This document shows positions 32,157 through 44,670 of a DNA stretch of 64,000 nucleotides, piece by piece. The stretch's first letter is position 1. The number at the start of each line of letters is the position of its first letter. The DNA is from Spizellomyces punctatus DAOM BR117 (taxonomy: Eukaryota > Chytridiomycota > Chytridiomycetes > Spizellomycetales > Spizellomycetaceae): assembly GCF_000182565.1 (NCBI RefSeq), contig NW_015971537.1:1523299-1587298 (forward strand), in the 5' to 3' direction. Both the position numbers and the translations under genes were made by a program. The notes beneath the pieces were generated by a model. The model did not search any database. It worked only from the letters and a program-made list of their open reading frames with translations, and was not told where the DNA came from.

Positions 32157-34914
32157 TCAAGTAGTCCGCAGCTTCTTGATAGCGCTGTCGTCAGCAGTTT
32201 GTTCATTCGGTTGCTGATCGGTTCCGAATTGATCTATATCACGGGAGCGCTTCTTATTCCCGCCTAGTAAGCAAGCAAAATGATTTTGAGACTTCCAGAT
32301 GGCCGGCTTCCTGTAGCCAAATGCGCTTACCTACCATTAACTTCTTGTGTTTTCTTGCTGCCTGCACGCTCCTATGGCACCCATGAGAAAATTTTCATTT
32401 CAAGGGAATAAAATGCTCTTACCATTGGGCCCCAGTATGCAGTCGGGTTTTCCTGATATCGAACAAGTTTCATTTTTCTGGAGCATGGGTTTGCTTGTGG
32501 ATGATGCTCCCAAGACACTTCATTCCTATAAATCTGTCAGATGGCTGTTGAGGCTCTGCATGTCGGTACGCACGCCACCTACTTTAACGGCTTTGCCAGG
32601 ATATTGGAACCAGGAGTGTCAGCAGGTCGCTCCTTGACTGGCTGTTCTTGCACGTGTTTTCTTATCACATCCCATACCGCCCATCCTGGGGCATTCGTTT
32701 TGACGCAATTCTGAGCAGCGTGAGTTAACGACACTTTGTAACCCATGTTTAGCAGAGCCGATCTACATGGAGAAGACGGCTAAGCGAATGTCCGTTAAAG
32801 GTAAGTCATAGTCCCTTACGTGAATTTCAATAGAGGAAGAGGCATGGACTTCGTAGTAGCGACCAAAGAGGCTATATCGTAGAAAAATGGTATTGGCAGC
32901 TCCTGAAGCGAGATTGGTATACAAGATTCATCCAATCGAAGGAAAGCCTTTAACGGTGAATTACCTCTGAAGCGACCGTGAGCATTCCAATCATTCTCGA
33001 CTTTGTTTTATACTTTTCTTGTGGCGCATCTGTCACATGCCTTAACATTCGTTTGATGAATTCTTGGTTGTGGATCGGCGCGCTGTAGAAAGGTCCACCG
33101 ATCTAAAGAAAAACTATCATTAAGCGTACACGGCTGACTTCGTTACGCCCAGCGTCAAAACCTTACGTGAAATCGCCGCCCGCAGTGCTCACATGTAAAT
33201 CCAACATTGGGCCCACAGGCAGCACCCACTTTCTTCCCATCACCATTTTGAGGCGACTTGCCTATAGGCTGTAGCACAAAGGATCTACAGCCTGAGCAAT
33301 GGTAAACCATCGAAGTTTTGCTGGACACGAGGAATGGTTCATATAAGAGGTTGTTACTGACCCCTCTTTATATCGCATCGACTTACCCTGCAGCTTTCTT
33401 TACAAGGGCCGGCGATGTGTATACGCGAACGAAAATGCGAACGTAGAAGTCAATGCTCAAGCTAAGGAGAGGTTCTATGCAGCGCTTATAGCGAGCTGCT
33501 GATGTTTGCACAGTATGTAAGAGCAATCGCAGAGCCTGCACACAGAAATGGTTAAACATGACATACGACCTTAGTCTGGTGAGCTGCCAAACAGTAGACT
33601 GACCAATTCATGACAATACGGTGAATTTGGCAACGGCATTCCTCCGTATTTGGCCCAACAGGCGTCGGGTTGATTCCCAGCCAGAACTGCCAGATCCGTA
33701 CAAGTAATGCACAGCAAACCTGTTTTCAAAATGTCACAATGAGAAAATACGGGAGCCAAATGGGAAGCCTAACACTGACAGATAGATACCTCCTTCAGAG
33801 ACCGCTTGTACAGCAGCGTCGAGAAAAGGGGCAGCGGAACCATATGGATCCAAATCGATGACATCGTACGGCTTTTTTATGGCTTGGTACATGGAAATGC
33901 TAGTCACTACAATTAGGTCGAGTTTCCAAATGTAAATATTTGGCAAGCAAATTTAGGCTTACTTTGCATCACCCTCGTTGGCCACCACGATGTCCTCCAC
34001 GTTGTTGTGTTTGACATTCTGTCTAATAGCCTCAACAGCATCTGGTAAGATATCGTTGGCCACTATGGTTTCCACATGGGCGAGGTCTTTTGCATATCGG
34101 ATGGACCGCAAACCCGTCGCGGACAGGGCCTCAAGGACTGTGAAGCGCTGGTCCTTATATTGCGGTTGACTTAAATCTATATCATCCAAATCTTCCATTT
34201 TGATATCTTCGTGTTCCTCAATGTAACCATTAAAAACGGCAGGTATAGCACTCTTCTGGGGGCTTGTTGGTTCATTTCTCTCGTTCTTGTCACCGTCTTC
34301 TCTCCCTGATGGTGCTGCTCCGGTTATAAAGAGGATGAATAAAGAGCCGATGTCCACAGACCTATCATACCTTACCTGACGGTTGCTTGACCTTTCTTCG
34401 TCGCCCTGCGGTCTCTACTCGTTCTTTAAAGAACATTTTGCTCCAAGTGCTGATTGCGGCTATGGACTAATGAGAGTCGACATAAATAACCAGTGAACGC
34501 CGAGTGAACCAAACAGTGTACTGACAGTATCGCGGTTGTATTCCTGTCGAAATAGAATGTATGAAAACAAACTTTAGTTAAAGACCTTTCGTGATCACAG
34601 TTCTAAACCAACCTGGACAGGGTTGTAAAACACAGAGTTATCTGAAGGGAATTTTATGGTCGCTTTCCCTATTTGCGTATTGCAGTGAGGACTCAAAATA
34701 AAAGAAGTACGAAACTGGCAATAATAATACCTTCTGCAACGAAAACCGTCCCATCCTCTCCCTTGGTTTTCCAGGTAGGCTCTTGCGGGTTTTTCGGCTT
34801 TTTGGACTTTTTGGACTTCACGGAGTCCTGTAAACCTTCCTCACCTTCGGCCGCTTTGTAAGCTGAAGTATCCACTTGTTCTTCTGCTGTTGAAGTCGGT
34901 TGCATGGTGGTCAT
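32157..34914 (-). CDS. TRM1: TRM1, tRNA (guanine26-N2)-dimethyltransferase
   Basis: TRM1 makes m2,2G26 in nuclear and mitochondrial tRNAs. A Lys/Pro-rich leader precedes [16 protein letters not shown], then [14 protein letters not shown], as at the start of the family domain. The methyltransferase core reads [80 protein letters not shown] and [16 protein letters not shown], with [17 protein letters not shown] downstream. The C-terminal region has a cysteine-pair ([16 protein letters not shown]) and [16 protein letters not shown], then [13 protein letters not shown]. At least twelve short exons are implied; the last two junctions are the least certain. The stop is at 32157. Confidence 0.93.
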
Positions 34915-35071
34915 GGTTTCTTCTATGAATTCGACCAGCGTTTGCTCTGAGATTTGATGGTGCTGCGCATGGTTGCCATGGGAACAAGCTCAAAGCTGCT
35001 CGTCCATGAGAATGCCAGGATTTTTGCTGGCGAGCCTGCTAACTCACGATAACTCCGGGTAGAAAAGTAGA
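34915..35071. promoter_or_regulatory. Shared divergent promoter of TRM1 and TSR2
   Basis: Only 157 bases separate the two start codons, so both promoters must overlap here. Both genes act in RNA or ribosome maturation. No TATA box is seen. Confidence 0.4.
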
Positions 35072-35644
35072 ATGTCAACGACACTTGACCAGAAGGCTGA
35101 GCTTTGGGCTCTTTTTACGGACGCCGTTCAGTGTGTATTTGAACGATGGACTGCATTGCAATTGGCACTTGATCACCAAATGGCTGGGATATCAACCGCC
35201 GAGCGACCTCAGGAACTCCTTGAACATACGTGCGCATTCTTTCAGCAATATCGGACTGACGTCATGCCGCATGAGATAGCAGAGAATTTGAAGGATTTCT
35301 TTGATGAAGTTTTCAACGCCGAGTTGGACGACGGTAGCCCAGAACAAATTGGCAAGACGTTAGTTCGCCTGTATCGTGACGTCGTAGTAGAAGGAAAGAC
35401 GGAGGAAGTTTTGGAGATGAAGGCGAAGGCGCAAAGCAGCGGTCGTGCTGCTGGGGAATCGGTGAAGGCAGGTGACGGAGACGACAGCAGCGATGACGAG
35501 GTTGATGGTTCGACAGGTAGCGACGCCATGGAGGTGGATAGTGGACCTACACAGTCCGAGACGTCAAATCGACGACCAGATCCTGTCGTCGATGAAGATG
35601 GATTTGAACTAGTTCAGTCAAAAAAGGGGAGACGAAGAAATTGA
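35072..35644 (+). CDS. TSR2: TSR2-like pre-rRNA processing factor (eS26 chaperone)
   Basis: TSR2 escorts ribosomal protein eS26 to the pre-40S particle. This intronless 190-residue protein has the helical TSR2 domain (FTDAVQCVFERWTALQLALD, then DVMPHEIAENLKDFFDEVFN and DGSPEQIGKTLVRLYRDVV). An acidic Asp/Ser-rich linker and the family C-terminal tag VDEDGFELVQSKKG follow. The eponymous Trp-Gly-Gly stretch that follows the first helix in most members is degenerate here (HQMAGISTAERP). The rest matches in order and length. Confidence 0.85.
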   Translation: MSTTLDQKAELWALFTDAVQCVFERWTALQLALDHQMAGISTAERPQELLEHTCAFFQQYRTDVMPHEIAENLKDFFDEVFNAELDDGSPEQIGKTLVRLYRDVVVEGKTEEVLEMKAKAQSSGRAAGESVKAGDGDDSSDDEVDGSTGSDAMEVDSGPTQSETSNRRPDPVVDEDGFELVQSKKGRRRN

Positions 35645-35961
35645 GAGGCGGACGCTAAAGACCGAAGTTATTTGCCATTTGAGCACAGCATTCATCGCAT
35701 GATTTTGTACATAAACTGTTAGAAGCGTCGCAATACATTACACTTTTGGTAATTTTGCAGGCGAAGGAAATGGATGTGGTTAGCCCTAACTATTGGCGAT
35801 CTGACAGTCGAAGAATTTTGGCCCCAGTGATTAACTGCTGCTTCAGTGTATCCATTCCTTGGAGGACGGACGCATTAAGCTTGTAACAAGCAGACATTAT
35901 AATTAATACCCTTACTATATACAAAAGATACAAAAGAAACCTTCAAAACTCCACATGGACT
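35645..35961. other. Intergenic spacer between convergent TSR2 and Alba genes
   Basis: AT-rich, with no supported ORF or RNA. It probably holds 3' UTRs. Confidence 0.4.
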
Positions 35962-36453
35962 TTATGAATCCACCATGTGCAAGGTGAGCTTTATGCAAGG
36001 CAAATGCCTTGTTACAAGTAACCTGTAGCGAGTGTAATGTAATATATTAGGGCCGTTTAATCAAACAACAGCAAAGAGACTGCGTACCTATCCAAATCTT
36101 CCTCAATAGGATCCCACACATCTGTGGCTTCCACACTACAAATATCGGTATCCTGCTTCACCTTTCCATCTAAGCGCCGCTTGGCAATTTCGGCGACCGT
36201 CACTGCCTTATTGATGGTCTTCCCCTTCCCAATAATAACGACATGCTTCCCTTCCTGTAGGCGCACAATACAGAGTTATACGGAGGTTCTCGTCTCAAAT
36301 CATATAATGCAACAGGCAGGAGACCTTTAAAAGGCCCAATATCTGAGCAACATAGGTGCGGATTTTGCCATGGGACGATATCCTAATTTCATTCTCTGCT
36401 GCTGTATCGCCTTCCGCTTCCTCCCCGACAGCAGTGCGCCTATACTTTTCCAT
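35962..36453 (-). CDS. Alba-domain protein (Rpp25/Pop6-like)
   Basis: Three exons encode about 110 residues. It starts MEKYRRTAVGEEAEGD, then ENEIRISSHGKIRTYVAQIL, the Alba opening strand and helix. HVVIIGKGKTINKAVTVAEI and KRR follow (GxGxAIxKAVxxAEIxKRR signature), then VWDPIEEDLDR and, after an intron, LLVTRHLPCIKLTLHMVDS. The last join (GATAG|GTACGC to CTACAG) is needed to reach the conserved LDRLxVTRxxPxIxIxLS ending; without it the protein would stop at 36057. Relatives include Rpp25/Rpp25L of RNase P/MRP and other RNA-binding Alba proteins. Which branch this belongs to cannot be settled by eye. A non-coding first exon may extend toward 36690. Confidence 0.85.
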
Positions 36454-36798
36454 GCAACGCAGTCTTTGCTGAAAGGAGATACCCGAGGGTCAGTACCAAA
36501 TAGCGAAGTGGAAATAGATAGTATCGATGTAGCAGGTTTGCTATCCTCACCCAGCTGCCCCATGCTACTGCTAGTGTTCGACCTACGCAAATATCCTCAC
36601 CGTCACAAACACGAACTTACATTGCCTAACTGGAATTTAACCCGATATCCAAACCACGATGGACAAAGGTCTGTACGTGTAGTTGTTGCCATGACGATAA
36701 GCAAATGAGTATGCACAGCCCCCTAAGGTTTCCCTCACGAGCTTTGACGATCGGTTGACATCCCATCCCGGCTGTCTCTCCGGCGAGCAACTGGGAGC
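36454..36798. promoter_or_regulatory. Divergent promoter region of the Alba gene and TOP3
   Basis: This 345-base stretch lies between the two start codons. On the minus strand an ATG near 36690 opens about 20 codons ending at a good 5' splice site (GTAAGTTCG). The matching 3' site lies about 15 bases upstream of the Alba ATG. This could be a 5' UTR exon or an alternative N-terminus, but the joined frame does not run into Alba. Confidence 0.35.
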
Positions 36799-39700
36799 AT
36801 GAAGGTATGAGGTAACACTACGTCGCATAACTTTGGCACCTTTTACGATATTAAGTTCTGATTGACAATTTCCCAGGTGTTATGCGTGGCAGAAAAACCT
36901 TCCATTGCAAAGTCTGTTGCACAACTGCTGTCGAACGGGGGGCTTAGAACGGTACCTATACCGCGGGAAGGATATTAGCGGAGCATACTGGTCTAAATGA
37001 AAACTCCTTCTGGTTTAACGCAGGTTGCCACGCGAAACAAGTACATTAAGAATTATTGCTTCGACCAGCTTCTGAACGGCCAACAATGCCAAATAGTCAT
37101 GACTGCCCTGCTGGGCCACCTGATGGAGTCAGACTTCCCTGCCGAATATCGTAATTGGAAAGCGGTTCCACCTATGGGATTGTTCGATGCTACTGTTATC
37201 AAGTCTGTGCGAGAGGTGAGCACCTGAGAAGATTTGCTGTCAGCGCGCGAGGAGGTGTTGACTCTCAACAGGATTTGAAAACTATAGAGGATAACCTCAA
37301 AAAAGAGGCGCGATACGCGCAAATGCTCATAATATGGACCGATTGCGATCGCGAAGGAGAGAATATTGGTGCTGAGGCTGCAGAAGTTTGCAAGAGTGCG
37401 AATCCTCGCATACAAGTCAAGCGAGCACGATTTTCGGTCATTCAGCGTCGGTGGGTTTTCTCCTGCACGACTTTGTGACGCTGCGGTGAATAATGTGGCT
37501 TTCCATCATTCTAGTGAACTGCAGCAGGCATGGAACAGTCTTGGGGAGCTCGACATGCGTCAAGCTGCTGCGGTAGACGCTCGAGCAGAGTTGGATCTGC
37601 GCATTGGAGCAGTGTTCACTCGCTTTCAAACTCTTACCTTGAGAGGAATGTTCCCTGAGCTCGGCGAAAATAAAATTCTGAGTTATGGTATGATGTTTGT
37701 TTGGTTCGCTGGGTACCAATTCTAGGTGTATTCACACCATTTTGCCCAGGATCATGCCAATTCCCGACTTTAGGATTTGTGGTTGACCGCTACATGAAGG
37801 TCCAACGGTTCGTACCGGAAGATTTCTGGAAGATCGACGTATCCATTGAGAAGGACGGGAGCACGGCCAAGTTCGACTGGGGGCGCACCCATCTATTTGA
37901 TCAACATTTCACGTTAGTCCTATATGAAAAGTGCATGGATAACCCAACAGCGACAGTGGCGAGCGTGAACACAAAGCCCAAATCGAAATGGTGCATATAT
38001 GCAGTTGATTACGGCGAGGTCCTCAATGGTCTGATTGCATCCTTTAGGGCACCTTTACCGCTGACTACGGTGGAGTTTCAGAAAGCCGGCTCGCGAATAC
38101 TGCGTATCAGCTCTGATCGCATTATGAGTGTGAGTGTTGAGGAAATTCGAAAGGCACCAAAGCTGTGACGTTAAACTGCCCTAAATTTAGATAGCCGAGC
38201 GGTTATATCAGCAAGGAATAATCAGTTACCCACGAACAGAGACTGATGTGTTTGCAGACAGTTTCCAACTACACCCTCTTATAGAAGCCCAAGTGAACGA
38301 TCCAAGATGGGGCCAGTATGCACAAGGGTATGGTGTCGTGGATCATCCGATTAGTCGTTTCAACTTATTTAATGCAATATGAATAGGCTGCTTGGTGGAA
38401 GATTCAGGCGTCCACGAAAGGGAAAGAACGACGATCAAGCTCATCCTCCTATACATCCAGTCAAAGCCGCGCTGGATTTGACTGGTGACGATCAGCGGGT
38501 TTATGAGTTCATTACGCGCCGCTTTTTGGCATGCTGTTCAGATGCCGCCAAGGGCAATGAAACCGTAGTGGTTGTCCATATTGCTGGTGAACAGTTCACC
38601 GCGAAAGGTACGTGGCGGCGATCATGAAAGGACTAGGTGCTGTCGCTCATTCTATATATTTCTATCTTTAAGGACTCAGTATTCTTGAACGCAATTATCT
38701 GGAAGTATATCCCTACGACAAGTGGGCTGAACACTCAATTCCCAACTTCTACCAAGGAGAACAGATAATGCCCTCGGAGTTGACAATGACCAGCGGCAGA
38801 ACATCTGGGCCGGATCTCTTGACGGAGGCTGATTTAATTGGCCTTATGGAAAAGAGTGGTATAGGTAGGCAGCGATTGACAGCCATCGAACGCCTACATT
38901 GTCTGACTGTACAACATCCAGGCACGGATGCGACAATTCATGAGCATATCAAAAAGATTCTGGACAGGGAGTACGCAAATAAAGAAAATCAGTTCTTTTG
39001 CCCAACTGTGTTGGGCATGGCCTTGATATCTGCCTACGACGAGATGGACTTGGAGCTTTCATTGTCGAAGCCATATCTCAGGAGTTTGGTACGATATCGT
39101 TAATGAGCACCAACAAAGCTCTGTTCTTATTGGGTGAGAAATAGATGGAGGCCAATATGAAAAGGATCTGTGAAGGAACGCGATCAAGATATGACGTTGT
39201 CCAAGAATCACTGGAAATGTACAGAGGAGCATTTGCCAGAGCGAGCCAACAATCTCGTCGACTGAAAGAGGTACGATTGCATTTACTGCGAACGCAAGCG
39301 AGCATTGTAGCTCACGATGGCCTGCCAGGTTGTTGGGAGATATCTCAGGGGTGGCGACCGGAACCATACAATACCGGTTGGTGTACATGAGATCCGCAGG
39401 CTCCGCGATGTGTCTATCTGATTGGAATTATACCCTTTAGCAGATCCCTCCGACAAGACCGCCGAGCAGTCCTTCAGATGGCGCTCCGTACACAGTCCCT
39501 CGACCGACTGCTGGATCGCGCCGAACGGCGGGAAGGCAGCCCGATAGTAGCACCACATCTCAAGGTCGTTCGAGAGGCAGGGGTTCTCGCGGATCGCGTG
39601 GATCAACGCGGGCACGCGGGGCCACGCGGCGGCAAGCTGGAACTTCTTCATCTGATACGCGGGTATGTAATCTGCAGTTCACATCCTCTTTGCCGCCTGC

Positions 39701-39980
39701 CGACTCATGATTCGGCAGGCCGATTACACCAGAAATCGATCCAGCGATACATCCGATCCGAAGCCCAAGTGCGACTGCAATCTGTACGCGGCTAGAAGGA
39801 CATCCCGAAAGAATAACGAAAATCAAGGTATCTATATACTAGCGATTGCCCTACTACAAATTCAGACTAATAATATTTCCAATAGGTCGTGATTTTTTTA
39901 CATGCACAAAGGCAGGGGCGAAGTGCAGGTTTTTTGCCTGGGCAGATGAGTGGAGTGCAAACAATACCAACGGCAGATAA
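36799..39980 (+). CDS. TOP3: TOP3, type IA DNA topoisomerase III
   Basis: TOP3 works with RecQ helicase and Rmi1 to dissolve recombination intermediates. Exon 1 encodes only Met-Lys, then splices to VLCVAEKPSIAKSVAQLL. The Toprim acidic triad is in IIWTDCDREGENIGAE, and the nucleophilic tyrosine is in QGIISYPRTETDVF. Further family blocks are FHHSSELQQAWNSLGELDMR, VDARAELDLRIGAVFTRFQT, GSCQFPTLGFVVDRYMKVQ and AHPPIHPVKAA. The core ends near AFARASQQSRRLKE. A Ser/Thr/Arg-Gly-rich linker (QGRSRGRGSRGSRGS) follows, then a GRF zinc finger (CDCNLYAARR, GRDFFTCTKAGAKCRFFAW). This core plus RG linker plus GRF layout is nearer to animal TOP3A than to yeast Top3. About twelve exons. Confidence 0.94.
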
Positions 39981-40195
39981 CATCTGCTCTCTCATGCACA
40001 TAGATAGACTCGTAAATAGAACCATTGTATATAGATATTTAAATACTCCTTTCACGCAGATACACATTTAACCTTCGCATTCAATGCGGCAACTTTTGTT
40101 TGTACTGTGATGTGGAAGCCACAGCTAAGCCATCCATCTTGTAAGATCCGCTGCCCACAAAGCACCCTTGCGATATACCACAGACAAGTTGCCCA

Positions 40196-41637
40196 ATGCC
40201 CATGACAAGAGCGACACGCAACCTTTCTAGGGTACACTTTGGGGTTTTCAAGCGGTTCAGTGCAGCTTCATCCTGGAATACGCTGACATCCACGCACCTC
40301 CCGCCTTGTCGACATCAATCTTCGTCACCTTCGCACGATCATCAACAAGATGTAACTCCTTACGAGTTTCGAGGTGTTATGCGAAAGGTTCCTTCACAAG
40401 GTATGAGTGCTGAATAGCTTGAAACATGCATGTCAATCGTTTGCACATTTAATGACTTTGGTAGGCGCTCATAGTCGTTGTTGTAACACTCAACGCTCCT
40501 GATACGCAAACAAAGCACCTTGGAACTACCTGCAGCTCATTCACATCAGTTTCCCTGTATCCCCCGACCATCTCCTTTTGCATTCGGTCACCGTCTCGCA
40601 CATCCACCATTCTCCAAGACCGCCTTACAGCCCATTTTGCTGTCCACATTCTTTCCAAACACCAAACTCAACATTCGCTCGCGTATTCGTCCCCTAAAAC
40701 TCAACACCTGTTTAATTCCTTCCCTCACCACATTGATGCATCGACCAAACTTCCTATTTTACATAATTGCTTGGGTGTTTTGATATGTCAGCCCATCAAG
40801 AGTGTTCGCGTTGGTGACCATGAGACTTGGTTTGGGCAGGTCAAGAGGATCGTCCATGGAGTTGGGAGTGTCAGCGGTGAAACACAGATGGAGCCACTTG
40901 TCTACTATGAGAGTTCTTATAGGAGTATTGGGGATGAGGTATTTATGGAGCAGGTTGAAAAGGGTGCTTTATCATTTGAAGAATGGACACATCGGGCCCA
41001 TTTGAGGTACGTGGCAATTTGGATCCGGTGCTACTATGTGATATCAGTATAACTCCTTGGGAACAGAATGGCATGGATATATCTCCGAGAAGCTGGATCA
41101 AAGGAAGCCGCCTACCCGTATATAAAGTATGCGATACGCCAAATGAAGGAGTGAATGAATATCTCTGATATATCCCTGCGTCTCATTCCCAAACGCAGAA
41201 AAGCAATCTTAACTCACAATGCAACCAACGCCCACCTAATCAGACACCCATACAACGAAACGATCACAAGATTCTATCTCCATTTGATTGATCTGGCTGT
41301 ACGAAATGATATCCAGTCGGGCAACACAAAGTCGAACGAACCTTGCGATCCAATTCCTGATTTTCTAGAGTTTTTATCAAAGCATCCCTTTTTGGAGGAT
41401 CGATCTATCATTGGGAGATATTACAGTCCTGCAGCATTGATGAGTGATCAAGCAAAGATGACGTAATGTTCTTTCTTATGTTCTGCTTTCTTTGGATATG
41501 GAAAGCTGACTATTGTGTTATCAATCAGTTGGTTGGAGCCTGATCGAAATCCGCTGCCAAATTCATTAGAGGAGCTAGACAAACGAGAATTGGGTTTGGA
41601 AGATGCGACTCCTGGCATGTGCAGTTCCTTGGGGTGA
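40196..41637 (+). CDS. Mitochondrial flavin-reductase-like protein fused to a C-terminal helical domain
   Basis: The N-terminus (MTRATRNLSRVHFGVFKRFS) is a strong mitochondrial presequence. The flavin-reductase split barrel begins YEFRGVMRKVPSQALIVVVV, continues GTTCSSFTSVSLYPPTISFC, LQDRLTAHFAVHILSKHQ, the long variable loop, and VRVGDHETWFGQVKRI. These blocks normally bind FMN. A separate C-terminal module follows: LSFEEWTHRAHLRMAWIYLR, then KKAILTHNA, YNETITRFYLHLIDLAV, a helical stretch, IGRYYSPAAL and a Trp-Leu-Glu-Pro-Asp tail. This module closely resembles small stand-alone bacterial proteins with the same His/Arg-rich LRMAWxYLR and YxETIT blocks. The ATG at 40202 is an equally good start. 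Five exons; the substrate is unknown. Confidence 0.8.
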
Positions 41638-41708
41638 CTCGAGAAGATCAGCTTGAAGGTAAATACATCGGATAGTATTAAATCAATACATTTTAGGTAG
41701 ACGTAGTT

Positions 41709-42473
41709 TTAGTTGGGCCTGCATTCTGGGTTGGGTATCTCCGCTTCAACTGGCGTATCGCCTCCCTTGACTCTTCGCACAGCGACTTGGTCATTGGAAA
41801 GCACATCATTTAATATACCTTTCTCACACATCGTCAACAATTCCCATGCAATTTTAATCCTCCTCGGAACAAAAAATCTTGTCATCGTATCTTGTTTGAT
41901 CGCATCCTCTCTCTTTAACCCGACTAACAACCAAGGTCGAAATTCAACGTCAGGAGATGTATGGCGGAATTGGTTCAGCTCGTAGGTGAACTCCCAGAGT
42001 CCTTCAACTCCCACGTCGAAAATGGCTCGCGATGACGAAAGAGATATAGCAGGATATCCTAACGGCAGGTCAACGGTGTACTCCCGAGCACGTTCTCCTC
42101 GCCCGGTGCACGATATGGTTACACCTTGCACACGATAAAATGTATCGCTAGCCCATATCTGATAATGATTTGGTCCAAGAATCTTGGCTGCTGCGGGTTC
42201 AAAGAGAAATGATCCAACTCTTGCGGTGTCATTTGCATCAGTTGAGGAGCCACCGTGCGAGCCTGGAGACATCAACACCATCTGTACTGGTAATGGTTTT
42301 GAACGACCACAGTCAATGAGCACCGTAGCAGTAACTGAGTGAAGGTAGACTGCAATTTGAGGTCGGACAAGTGTTCTCAGTGTCCGCGACACATTGTGCA
42401 TAGCGAGGAGGGAAGGAAACGTGAGGTAGGGTATGATGTGGGCCTTCAGCTCTGTAGGCAGTGCATCCCACAT
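41709..42473 (-). CDS. F-box protein
   Basis: This intronless 254-residue protein has an N-terminal F-box (ALPTELKAHIIPYLTFPSLL, then VSRTLRTLVRP), which should bind Skp1 in an SCF ubiquitin ligase. The remainder has no LRR or WD repeats. It reads as a mixed beta domain with Gly/Ser-rich loops (VLMSPGSHGGSSTD, GEYTVDLP-like strands, EGLWEFTYELNQFRHTSPD). I cannot name the substrate-binding domain. It converges on the flavin-reductase fusion with a 71-base gap. Confidence 0.75.
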   Translation of the reverse strand: MWDALPTELKAHIIPYLTFPSLLAMHNVSRTLRTLVRPQIAVYLHSVTATVLIDCGRSKPLPVQMVLMSPGSHGGSSTDANDTARVGSFLFEPAAAKILGPNHYQIWASDTFYRVQGVTISCTGRGERAREYTVDLPLGYPAISLSSSRAIFDVGVEGLWEFTYELNQFRHTSPDVEFRPWLLVGLKREDAIKQDTMTRFFVPRRIKIAWELLTMCEKGILNDVLSNDQVAVRRVKGGDTPVEAEIPNPECRPN

Positions 42474-42760
42474 GTTGCCAAGCGCGAATACGCATTAACC
42501 AAGGACTCTAACCAAAGCTTTACACACCGCTACATCCAATATATATGAGTTTGACACTGTTGTGTTTTGTTTAGACTCTGACATGGGTTTCCCATGGCAT
42601 ATTTGTGGAAACCCGTCCGTATTTGCTAATCATTTGGGGATAACGCCTCAAAATCCCAGAATAGAGCCTGCAATCGGTCTCTCTGCAACATCTAACCCAG
42701 CACTTACAATTATATTTACAACAGGGTGCGAAAAAATAAGTATCGCATGAAATACATCGT

Positions 42761-43284
42761 TTAGGATCGAGTTGGAGGGGATACGAGTATTACGCTGTCG
42801 CCGCGCACGAAGAGCATTTCGTGTTGTTTCTTTACCGTCTGGATACAGCAACATGAATTGTCGCAATCGAAACAGCCCAAACTTGTTGTGCATTCACTTA
42901 CTTGAACGATTTCTTCATATGTTTGTTCATTTACATCCACCACTGTAATGATTTCTTCCACGTCCCCAAGTACCATGTTCATATGCTGATCGTACGCCTG
43001 TAGCGAAAAGGACCGGGTGAGAAACGGACAAACCCATTAAAAGCTCATAGATATGTCTTAGTTACATGCAATCGGCCACTTAATTCCCGGTCACCCCGCA
43101 TTTTGACGTACACACGTTCGTCGAGGGAAAGCCGGACCAAGTCTAGTGGCTAATTGAACACATATTTTCAGTTAATATACATTCTTTGCCGTCCTAACTT
43201 CTCCGGTACATTATCCAGCACACAACTTACTTCGGTTGTCTCGCGTGCTTCTGGGGGTATTGCAGCGGTGCCTACTTCTGCCAT
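42761..43284 (-). CDS. LSM3: LSM3, U6 snRNA-associated Sm-like protein
   Basis: LSM3 is a shared subunit of the Lsm1-7 (mRNA decay) and Lsm2-8 (U6) rings. Four exons give [18 protein letters not shown], then [60 protein letters not shown] and [18 protein letters not shown]. Both Sm motifs are intact and nearly identical to animal LSM3. It is divergent from PCNA with a 237-base gap. Confidence 0.96.
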
Positions 43285-43521
43285 CTTGCTTTTACAATTT
43301 GGGACTTGGGTTGGCTTGCAAAGGAGAACGTCAGTTCAGATCTGGACGACCGTGCGGCACAATCACGCAAGTGTTGTCTAGGAAACATATCACGTGAGCC
43401 TATCGGACAACCGGACACTCCGGACATCTTCAGACTTCTTTTACTCGCAGCACTTCCGTCCAAACCCTCCGCACTCATCGTACAGCACCTTCCCCAACTA
43501 TCTATCGCTACCTTTGCCACA

Positions 43522-44551
<1,030 letters not shown>

Positions 44552-44670
44552 GGAGATTTCTGAACAGGAAGGCAAACTGGATCTATTGGGTATCGGAATG
44601 GGTTGGGCGTGGTAGTTTATGTAATTTGTAATTACAAGATTTTTCGAGAATGGTTTGAGAATTGACGTTG

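Noticed and set aside
36057-36266. Alba protein ending at 36057 without the last intron
   Set aside because: Splicing at GATAG|GTACGC gives the conserved LLVTRHLPCIKLTL ending, so the read-through stop is probably not the real terminus.
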